Below are positions 34,994 through 45,100 of a stretch of 64,000 nucleotides of DNA, piece by piece. The notes under the pieces were generated by a model. The model saw only the letters and a list, made by a program, of their open reading frames with translations, did no database searches and had not been told where the DNA came from. Source of the stretch: Branchiostoma floridae. Lineage: Eukaryota > Chordata > Leptocardii > Amphioxiformes > Branchiostomatidae. The stretch lies in assembly GCF_000003815.2 (NCBI RefSeq), contig NC_049994.1, positions 5,911,283 to 5,975,282 on the forward strand. The letters are read 5' to 3'. A program made the translations under genes and the position numbers. Position 1 is the stretch's first letter; each line of letters starts with the position of its first letter.

Positions 34994-35143
34994 GGTAACG
35001 GTTCAGGGCAATCTCCTTACCTGCAGAGTAAAACCAAATAAAGATGAAAGATGAGTCTGGCAAGTTCACATGTCTATTGCAAGTAAGGTTTTCTACATTG
35101 TAGTAGTAATTAGGCTTATCTGTGAAGTCCTGGAAAACTTTGG

Positions 35144-35214
35144 GCTACGTCGCCATACAAGTGAATCTGTGACATAACTGTTATGTCACAGATTCACTTG
35201 TATGGCGACTTAGC
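35144..35214. repeat. near-perfect 71-bp palindrome
   Basis: The 35-bp arms 35144-35178 and 35180-35214 are inverted copies with one mismatch and a single-base centre (T at 35179). It lies in the 5' UTR intron of the Kelch gene. Confidence 0.9.
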
Positions 35215-35305
35215 AGTCTGTTATGTAGACAAGCATTCACTCATATACATGTATATCCTGTTGGGGTATTGAATTAGCACACACACATATCACCTTTATC
35301 TAGAT

Positions 35306-35632
35306 TGAATGAATGAATGAATGGATGAATGGATGGATGGATGGATAAATGGATGGATAAATGGATAGATAAATGGATAAATGGATGGATAAATGGATGG
35401 ATAAATGGATGGATGGGTGGATGAATGGATGGATGGAAGGATTGGGTGGATGAATGGATGGATGGAAGGATTGGGTGGGTGGATGGGTGGGTGGATGGAT
35501 GGATGGGTGGATGGATGGATGGATCGATGGATGGATGGATGGAAGGATGGGTGGGTGGATGAGTGGATGGATGGTGGATGGATGGTGGATGGAAGGATGG
35601 GTGGAAGGATGAATGGATGGATGAATGGCCTA
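35306..35632. repeat. (GATG)n / (GGAT)n microsatellite
   Basis: More than 300 bp of interspersed GATG, GGAT and AAAT tetranucleotides, in the 5' UTR intron of the Kelch gene. The 84-aa open frame within it is a repeat artefact. Confidence 0.95.
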
Positions 35633-36185
35633 TTGAAGGTTAATGTTCTAACAAGTTAAGTACAGGCCATGGTGGTAAAGTACACAATTACAGTGGTATA
35701 ACTATAAGAAATGTGATACAAATGTATATCTTATTACAACTTCTACTACCACTTTAAGTCTTAACCTAAATATACAATGACTTAAATAGATCATACTCTT
35801 CAAGTATGTACAGATTCAACTTCTTCCCGAATCCTTTAGACTGCTGTATTATAAGCTACAGTCCTACTAGTCCTAGAACAAATATTAATTTTGAGCCCCC
35901 CTCCCCGCTATAAACCATGATCAAGTGCATTTTAAAATTCGTTTTACAGCCATTATATGAATGTCGTTGTCATAGTCGTGAGTTATAATTAAAGCTTAGC
36001 TAGACAAAGCTGGAGAAACGATTCCCTTGCTCTGAACAAAACAAAAGGATACACGACAAAACATTATACGACTTCTCCCAAACTCACCGCGCCGTGTGTC
36101 CTTTAAAATACTAATCGATATATCTTCACTGTCGATGTCGATTTATGTCATACAGGCGGTATAATTCTATCCTTCACATCTTACC

Positions 36186-36571
36186 TGCTCATCGGCCAAT
36201 GTTCAGCAGTACGTACAGCCCGCCCGACATTTGAGCTGGGCTATTTCGGGCTCAATGCAGCGGCATCACTTTATTTGGCGCGGCAACATTTTTCTCCCCA
36301 CCAAAGATGCGGAAGTGAGGACATAACACCTGCAGTTTGACAAAATCTCGCAAAGTGGCGCAGCGATTGAGAAATGCATCGTGGGAAGGTTTTGGAATTT
36401 TCGTTCACTTCCGGGTTGTGGAACTGGGCGTCGTGTCACCAAACAGATTTTCCTGATTTCTTCATTTAATCCAAAAATCATCTTTTTTTCTGTACATTCA
36501 CGATATTTTTCAAAACAAACTGATGTGATCTGCCTGTGGTAGAGAGATCTCCTTGCTGCCTCGCTGCTTTG
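36186..36571. promoter_or_regulatory. bidirectional promoter region, Kelch (-) and TMUB (+)
   Basis: The non-coding first exon of the Kelch gene (donor at 36185, minus strand) and the non-coding first exon of TMUB (donor at 36572, CTTTG|GTAAGT) lie head to head here. The interval has CG dinucleotides, an E2F-like TTTGGCGCGG at 36274-36283, and ETS-like GGAAGTG at 36311 and CACTTCCGG at 36406-36414. No TATA box is obvious. Exact start sites are inferred. Confidence 0.6.
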
Positions 36572-37062
36572 GTAAGTATATGAGAATTTTTAATGCTCTC
36601 TGTCGAGCTGTCTTTGGCCAAATTGGGCCATAGAAAAGCCGTGTATACGTCAGGAAATTCTTACCACAGTCTAGTACATGTACTAAGGGTCAGACAAAGA
36701 ATTTCAACATCGCGTACGGTGTGAAATATGCTCTAGAGTAACGTTAATCGTTATCAGTTGGGACAAAGGTGATCGAATGTTTGGCTGTGCTATGATGACA
36801 TGGATATGTACCCGTATGTTTAATAGAACATGTGAGGTATTGTATTTGTAAACAGGTTCTTTTAAATGTGGGTCTCGCAAGCACAACAAAACACGACTAC
36901 TAGTATTCTATTAATGATCTGTTACCTTGAAACACTGCATGACAACACACTAAACTGCTGAATTTGGTGTAGAGTAGATTAGAAATTATTTATTTATTTC
37001 AATTTTACTAAACAACACTTTATATATGATCTGAGTTTCTGATGTATCATCCATGCATACCC

Positions 37063-37410
37063 TAGTCTGGGTACCATGTGGTTAGTAGTTCGCCTCTATG
37101 TCCGCTTCTGCTATCCGTCTGGAGACTTGCACATTCAGACCTTTTGGTGCTAACATCTAAGTTAATGAGCAAATTAAGGAATGGGTTCTCAAAAGCTTGT
37201 TCGATACCAACTGAGGCCCTCCCTTGAGCAGACAAAGGGCGTTTTGTGTGTTGGAATGCTTCGAACGAGCTCTTGAACCCATTCCTTCATTTTCGATTCC
37301 AGACGTTAATGTGGTCAAGGATCCCAGACAGAATAGCAGATAAGTGACAGTATATATATAGTCTATACTCTATGCCAGAGCGGTCTACTCTCCGGATGGT
37401 ACCCAGGCTA
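37063..37410. mobile_element. 348-bp foldback element with 9-bp TSD (MULE-like)
   Basis: The left end TAGTCTGGGTACC and right end GGTACCCAGGCTA are inverted, and internal arms ('gagcaaattaaggaatgggt') also pair. The flanks TGCATACCC and TGCATACTC match at 8 of 9 positions. A 9-bp duplication fits Mutator-like elements. It lies in the TMUB 5' UTR intron. Confidence 0.75.
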
Positions 37411-37715
37411 TGCATACTCTGGGGTTAAACAGATCTTTGCTGCTCACTCACTTGGCCCAATTCTGCAAATATTAGGCCCAATACATGTATTAGGTCAAAA
37501 CTATTAACTAGATGTTTGTGTCAATAACTATATATATGTTATAATATGTAGATATTCTCATTGCTACTAATATTGACAGGATAGTAATAAGACATTTTCT
37601 TGTACTATACACAGGATGGTCCTTTAATATAATAGCCACGTCATTAATACTTTTTGTACAATTATTCTCCTTTTGCCATTGTTCCTTAAGGTTTACAAGA
37701 GAACGCCTGTTGACC

Positions 37716-39722
37716 ATGGCGCTCATTGAGGGAGTGGATGATGAGATCACGCTCATCGTGGCGGTTCTCGTTATCGCTGTAACGCTCACCGCAGCCTGGT
37801 TCTCTACGTACGTCGCCGAGCGACCCATCCCCACCGAACGGGTCGGCCATCTCCAGACCCTACACGAGAGGATACAGGGCGTCGTCGGGGAAACCGCTGC
37901 CGTGGCAACGGAAGGGAGGACTAGCGATGTTGAAAGCCTGCCCCTGAGGGGAGAGAATGTGGGTGGGCACGTGGAGCCGCCCGAACCCCCACCCCAGGGG
38001 AGCGTGGAGAACATACAAGCAGAAGAGCAGCCTGGGAATTCTACGTCTGACCCTTCCCAGGATGCAGTGGAAGTAAACTCACAGGAGAGCAGCGACAAAT
38101 CCCATGATGCCTTGCAAGGGTCCTCCGATTCTGAACCAGTGCAATCCAGTAATAGTCCCACAGATCATTCCCAGAGTTCCGAGCCCCCCAGTGAAACACA
38201 ATCCCCCACGGAAGATGAAAAGACTTGTGAGAACTCAAATTCTCCCACAAAAACAACACCCCAAAAGAAGGGTGACTCTAAGTCGGCGGCTGGTCCCAGC
38301 GTCTGTACCCGCACCAGTAGTGAGTCAGGGTCATCCATGGGTCATGACCCTCTACTGGGGGCGGGGGTCAGAGGTCAGGAGCAGATTGAACCGGGGGAGG
38401 GGGAAATCGCCATCCGACTAAAATTCCTCAACGACCAGGAACGGGTCGTGTACGCCAAACCAGAGGAGACAATATCGGAGTTCAGACGGTAGGTCATGTG
38501 TTGTACATTACAGTTTATTTAAAGTGTTAAAGAAGCCAACTGAAGGATTCATTTTCATTCACTGTACTAGTACGTAGTAAGATGTTGGATGATACTGGAA
38601 ACATCTGGTACATGTATTTCTAAAAAAAAGGTAGTGGTACATTTACATATATATATGGAGTGATGTAATATGTTATCAGTGACACTACTATTCCAACATG
38701 CAACATTTCCTGGTTATCACTTATGATTTTTAAAATTATTTAATTAAATTATTTTCATACATTCTAACGTATTCATACACTGTGAATATTGCTGTGCACT
38801 GTACTTTAAACTTATTTATGATGTAGGAATCATAAGTGATGGAAAGCATTGATTCATACATTTCAATTTGCCGGATTCTACAATACATGTCTTTACCATG
38901 GTCTCCTGCAGGAGTTTCTTTCACATTTTGATTTGCCGGATTCTACAATACATTTCTTTACCATGGTCTCTTACAGACGTTTCTTTCACATTTTGATTTG
39001 CTGGATTCTACAATACATGTCTTTACCATGGTCTCCTGCAGGAGTTTCTTTCACATTTTGATTTGCCGGATTCTACAATACATTTCTTTACCATGGTCTC
39101 CTGCAGGAGTTTCTTTCACATTTTGATTTGTCGGATTCTACAATACATATCTTTACCATGGTCTCTTACAGGCGTTTCTTTCACATTTTGATTTGCTGGA
39201 ATCTACAATACATATCTTTAACATGGTCTCTTACAGACGTTTCTTTCACATTTTGATTTGCTGGATTCTACAATACATATCTTTAACATGGTCTCCTACA
39301 GGCGTTTCTTTCACGAGGAGGTGCAGGCCGACCATCTGGTCCGCTTCATCTACCACGGGCAGGTCCTAGTCGAGAACCACACGCTGTCGTCCTACGGGCT
39401 CAACAACAACTGTGTGGTTCACTGCCAGGTAACGCACGAGAGCTCTCCTTCCCAGAGCACCGTGGAACTCCTGCCCGAGACGGAAGCGTTGGACGTCGGG
39501 AACTTTGTCGCGCCGCTTTTCGGACTAATCGTATCACTGGTATGGTACGTGAAGCTTCAGTACCCCCATCTGTTCAACCCGACGACGAGCATAGCCCTGG
39601 CGGCAGTGACCTTGCTGTTCCTCTTGGGGGTCATAGCCTTGTACCGCACAGACAGGGATGAAGTTCAAGGGTCAAGAGGTCATGGGGGTGAAAGGTTACA
39701 GCCTGTGAATGGCCACGAGTAA
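37716..39722 (+). CDS. TMUB-type transmembrane ubiquitin-like protein (2 coding exons)
   Basis: The exons 37716-38488 and 39302-39722 join in phase to give 397 residues; TMUB1 and TMUB2 of vertebrates are shorter. The ATG follows an upstream non-coding exon. An N-terminal hydrophobic segment (ITLIVAVLVIAVTLTAAW, about 12-30) is followed by a long acidic, Ser/Pro/Glu-rich spacer. A ubiquitin-like domain begins at about 228 (IAIRLKFLNDQERVVYAKPE) and continues in exon 2 (VRFIYHGQVLVENHTLSSYG). Two C-terminal membrane spans then follow (FVAPLFGLIVSLVWYV and IALAAVTLLFLLGVIALY). TMUB proteins work with ER-associated degradation and receptor trafficking; which paralogue this represents cannot be decided. 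The real acceptor (39300-39301) is the last of seven repeated copies. Confidence 0.92.
38860..39315. repeat. 65-bp minisatellite carrying repeated 3' splice sites
   Basis: The AG of a CTCYTRCAG acceptor recurs at 38911, 38976, 39041, 39106, 39171, 39236 and 39301, exactly 65 bp apart. Each is followed by (R)CGTTTCTTTCAC or GAGTTTCTTTCAC, the first bases of TMUB exon 2. Only the last copy runs on into coding sequence. Confidence 0.93.
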
Positions 39723-40917
39723 CAAACAAATATCGTTTTGACTTCATCCACAAGAAATAGAATTTATCGCCGGTTATAATCTTCTCAAGAGTGGAATCCT
39801 ATAGTTAGTGGTATAAAGAGACAAACACAAGTTATTGTGATCATTTTAGTTAAATCTTTAAAGAAGAGGATTGAGGAAGAATATATGGATGTTATTTATT
39901 TCTTGATGAGCTGAATTCACTCATAATACGATGATTTGTTAGATTTAACGATAAGATAATCTGTTTGTTCAATCCGTTGTGAAATTCTGTCAGACTTTTG
40001 TCTGATTAGCATTCTGTTTCTAGTTGTCAGTGTAAATTTAAGATTGTCTCACTTACATGAGGAATTACATTCAGACAATCAAAGATGTAGTTTATCCTAC
40101 ATGATATAATGATATCTTTATGGGAGTGGTTGCACTGTTTTATGGATAATTTGCCATATTTCTGTATCTGTCCTTCCTTGCAACACACAAGCTTTGCAGG
40201 CACATATGGAGACAGCTGGTTACATCAAATTTAACAACTACAAGTCCATAACATTGAACACTTCACTCCAGGCTTTTATACAGCATTTTACTGAGGATGT
40301 CCCTACTGTACTTGGTAACAGTAAGTTGTGATACATTGTATTTCTGAAGCAAGCTACATAATTACAGATTCTAGATGTTATAAGTTATGTATGTTTGGTA
40401 ATGTAAAAATTGATACATGGACTATAAGAATTTTGGGAACTTTGATTGCCCACTCTAATAACATTTGTGCACCTATAACTTATTCATGAGGGATATTCCA
40501 TACAAAATGTGTTAATTTCATTTCTCATTTAAGGTTTATTTGTTACAGGATCACAGCTCAAAGATAAACATACACATAATTAGAGAAAGAACATTTCTAT
40601 TGAAAGATATTTCTCGCAGATAACAAAGTTGCTAAACATGACTGAATAAGAAGCTAAAGGTTAGATTTTCTAACTTAGTTCAGGTGTAACAGATCAGACT
40701 GTACCCTTGGCTAATATGTCCCCGGGTACATTATATCCAGGGGTATATTCTGTCCTGTGACAGCTGTATTGAACTGATATGCACTGGTGAACCAGTATGA
40801 AGTCCAAGCGGTTAGGTTTCTTGGACTTAGTTGATGATTCAATGGCCTGATGTACAATAATAATGATAAGAACTGTTTCAGCACCCAGCCTCATGTACAT
40901 TGCTGTTGCCAGTTCGG

Positions 40918-40923
40918 AATAAA
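40918..40923 (+). terminator. poly(A) signal AATAAA of TMUB
   Basis: It is the first clear hexamer about 1.2 kb after the TMUB stop. The 3' UTR 39723 to about 40940 shows no other feature. Confidence 0.55.
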
Positions 40924-41029
40924 GTATGTTTTTTCCTAATTCTTGTCTTTAGAATTACTGCATCTGACTGAAAATCTTAGTCTAAGATTCAAGTATAAGA
41001 TGTTGTTGTAGACTTAGCATATAAGTCTT

Positions 41030-41835
41030 CTTGATTTGTGTCAAAGAGCAAGTCTATGTCTATTGAATTCCTTTAGATCAAGTCTAAATCTATGACATTT
41101 CCTTAGATATCCCTTTAGACCAAGTCTAGGTGTGAAGATATTCTTTTAGACCAAGTCTAGGTCTAAGATATTCCTTTAATAAATTAGATCAAGTCTTTGT
41201 CTAAGATATTCCTTTAGACCAAGTCTTTGTCTAAGATATTCCTTTACTAAATTAGACCAAGTCTTTGTCTAAGATATTCCTTTAGACCAAGTCTTTGTCT
41301 AAGATATTCCTTTACTAAATTAGACCAAGTCTTTGTCTAAGATATTCCTTTAGACCAAGTCTTTGTCTAAGATATTCCTTTAGACCAAGTCTATCTCTAA
41401 GATATTCCCATAGACCAAGTTTAGGTCTAAGATATTCCTATAGACCAAGTCTATGTCTAAGATATTCCCGTAGACCAAGTTTAGGTCTAAGATATTCCCG
41501 TTGACGAAGTCTAGGTCTAAGATATTCCTTTGACGAAGTCTAGGTCTAAGATATTCCTTTAGACCAAGTCTAGGTCTATGATATTCCTGTAGACCAAGTC
41601 TAGGTCTAAGACATTCCTTTAGACCAAGTCTATGCCTAAGATATTCCTCTAGATGAAGTCTATATACGTCTAAGATATTCCTGTAGACCAAGTCTATGTC
41701 TAAGATATTCCTTTAGACCAAGTCTATGTCCAATATATTCCTGTAGACCAAGTTTAGGTCAAAGATATTCCTTTATACGAAGTCTATGTATTCCTAGATA
41801 TTCCTTCTGATCAAGTCTATGTCAAAATGTCCTTT
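41030..41835. repeat. 30-bp minisatellite between TMUB and the astacin gene
   Basis: About 25 imperfect copies of 'gatattcctttagaccaag' plus 'tctaggtcta'. The units are internally near-palindromic (agac..gtct). Confidence 0.9.
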
Positions 41836-42161
41836 GAGTGGAATAACTTGAAAAAAAGTTGGTAGACACGTTAGATTTAGTGAATGATTCTACAAACAGC
41901 TGCATAGACAATGTATCTAGGGCGTCATAATGTGCCTGTCTCGTGATCACTGCATATCTAATAGACCCAGGTGCGGTTAGGTGTGGTTGTCTGGGCATAT
42001 CCTATGACGTGGACCAATCAGGAAGAAGCAAGGCTCGTTGATATGCAAAATTTTTAATTTACCACTACCGCGAAGTTGTCTGCTCTTTCTTTCTGATCTT
42101 GAATTCGTCGAAGAAGACCCACAGAAGTCAGTTGTTTCAGACGGAGTAAAGACAAGACACC

Positions 42162-45100
42162 ATGGATGCAGCGATGCTACTTTCGTGGGGAGTGGTCATT
42201 CTGATCTTAGCGCCGTCGGCTCAAGCCAATGGTAAAGATTTAAGCATTCTTGACTTGCATGTGTTTGCACGTCCAGGTCTTCCATAATCTCCAAGCAGAT
42301 CCTACGGTAGCATAAGATAGTATCAAAAGCTGGCAGAGCAGTGAAGTCGGGCTAGGAGTGTGTTTCGCTGGTCGCATACACACTCATAGGCAGGCTTCAC
42401 TCCTCAGTTCAGTTTAGCCGCTTTTTTTTTGTGATACAAGGCCTGGATACAAGTGTCTAACTTTCCTTGCGGGGAATGTTGGCCTTAGAGCCGATTATCA
42501 AGTCTTGTATAGTCTGGCACCTCTAGGCTACATGTATATGACAAATGGACAAACGCAAACAGACAGCAAGACCCCGTCAAATTTTTTTTTTCAAGAAAGG
42601 ACAACGACGAGAAGTTATGAGGAACATTATCTGGAGCTGTGCTTCACTGTTGCATCACACTTCATTTTGCTCGTTCAATATGATTCTCTGTAACAAGTTG
42701 CGTCCATAAGTGTGGATATCAAACATCAAACCAAGACCTCAAAGCCGTACACAGGCAACTCTCTAGATCTTCTGTTCTAGACAACATCATCCAGATAAAC
42801 CAATACAAACTGTACTGTGGTAAGCTTCTCTGCCTGGTGGGTAACGATATACTAGTAATCGTTTTGTGATATTTGATTCAAAGTTACTAACATTTCCAAC
42901 ATCTGAAATGTGCTGCTGTTGTAGATTGAGAATTGTGGAATACTAATTGTAGTTATGGACAGAGAATATGTCCATTTGAGTTACTGTTCTGCATATATCA
43001 TTCATGAGTATCTACGTACCCCACATATCAATGTAGACGCATGATAAGCAACTATAAATGATGGAGGTTATCTTTGGCAACAAGTCAAAAGACCGACTGT
43101 CAATCACTAATAGCAGTTCAACCGATGATAGCATGGCAATTAGCATCAACACAAATCACAGCTCTTAAAATTGACGCCATGGTATGTCCTCGCCTCTTCT
43201 GTAGGGTTGTTAAAAGGTGATATAAAGGATGGAAGTTATCTTTGGCAACTACAGTCAAACCTGCCCGAGCGACCACCTCTTCTCAGCGACCACCTGTCCA
43301 TTTCGACCGCTTTTTCTCGGTCCCGATTGTGCAGTGTGCTTGCTATTTGCCATTAAACCAAGCGGAAACCATTTATACTTTGCATCGAACATGTTTGGTA
43401 CCTCGGTTGGTCGTCTTGGGCAGGTTTGACTGTAGTCAAAAGACCGTCTGTCATGATCAATCACTATTAGAAATTCAACCAATGATATAGCGTGGCAATT
43501 AGCATCAACACAAACCCAGCAATTACAATTGTTTGTGGCATTCCCTAGCCTCTTCTGCAGGGTTGTTCGGGGAGGATATACTAGTGCGTTTGTCTCCTGG
43601 GCTGAAGGACCTCATCCGAACTGCCGGTGAAACTCCGCGGATACGCCGCGCTGTTGAGTCGCCGGCCCGAGCGACTGTGGCCTGGAGGAGTGGTCCCGTA
43701 CAGGATGGACCCTACATTAGGTATGAACTCAACGTTCCTCCTGACCTATTCGCTGTGATTTTTAGGGGTGGGTACCGTCACACCGGTACCGGTACCGTGT
43801 ACCGGTACAAAACCGGTTTTTCTTATTGGACAGGTCCAGAAAAACCGGACCTGAAAAGATTCGGTGGACCGGATGTTGGACCGATTGGAAAATGAACGGA
43901 TTATATGATCAGGTATTCAGACGTCTTTGGGCCTACCGGTCGAGGAAAATAACAAGAGCGAAGTAGAGTAGAGTCTATAGTAATTTCTGCCAACTTTTAC
44001 AGTCAATCGTACAGAGGCAGTTAGCTTTGTAGGATTTTAAAAAGCCAGTGGGAGTCGAATACTACACAAAACAGATTTTTTTGGTAGCGAAATGGATCAT
44101 TGTTTTGAGTATCGTCCATTCACAAGTTTTCACATACCGAATCAGGTCCAGGTTTAGCTATAGGTCCGGACCTGGACCTGATCCTCTGGACCTGAACCGG
44201 ACCTGGACCTGAATTTTATGTACCGGTACCCACCCCTTTATTACCTTCATAAAAAATGGAGGCATTGTTTTGGGTGTGACTGTGTGTGCCAGTCTGTGTG
44301 CTTGTGGCCAGTTCCGAAACTTGTTGTGTTCTCAAGAACCACTGGATGAATTGTGACGATATTTGGTATGCGTTAATTATATAAGGGGAATGTCGATTCC
44401 GGGCCTCCTGGCGGCAAACTTTAGTACTGTAGCAGATCTTTCGGACTAATGACTTTCTTGGACTTTGTTTTCTTTCTACTACACTCACATTTTCAAACCG
44501 ATACCCGGCCATTTGATTTCGATTCAGATCTAACATTTGTGTGACTTCACGATGCCCCATATAACTAGTTTTTGGATGACAGTTTCATTGTCTTGTCTTA
44601 CGTTTACAAATGCTATGTAATGTTTTGCTCTTCTTCAGGCTTGTTCTGCAATAAAGGAGCACCATAAACTCGTGTTTGGAGTCTGTTTACAAACTATCGT
44701 TGTCCATATAATTCGATTCAAAGATGATGTGAATGATTGACCATTCTTATAAAAAAATCCCGTTCGTTTCAGACGCAAGGGGAAGGGATGTCATCAACGC
44801 AGCAATCCAAGAAGTCAACGCTAAGTCCTGTGTCCGCCTGGTACCGAGGACCAACCAGAGAGACTACATTCGCTTCTTCGCTGGGAATGGGTAACAGTCG
44901 CTTTTTTCTTTTCTTTTAATTTGTCTTACAGAGTTACAACAACCATTTAGCACTATATATTAAATGTCGCCCGATTTGTTCAAAACACTTGTGTGGCTGA
45001 TATCCCTATCCAGCTGATTGAGTACCTTGAGTATTCTATCATCTGGATGTCTAACATACATAAGCATAATTCCACCAGGTGCCAGTATACCGCCACCTCA

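Noticed and set aside
35405-35659. 84-codon frame of Trp/Met/Asp/Gly repeats
   Set aside because: It is a translation of a GATG tetranucleotide repeat.
37508-38421. Large open frames opposite and out of phase with TMUB exon 1
   Set aside because: They are shadows of the real GC-rich coding exon, whose frame matches a known family and splices correctly.
41380-41691. 103-codon minus-strand frame
   Set aside because: It is a by-product of the 30-bp minisatellite.
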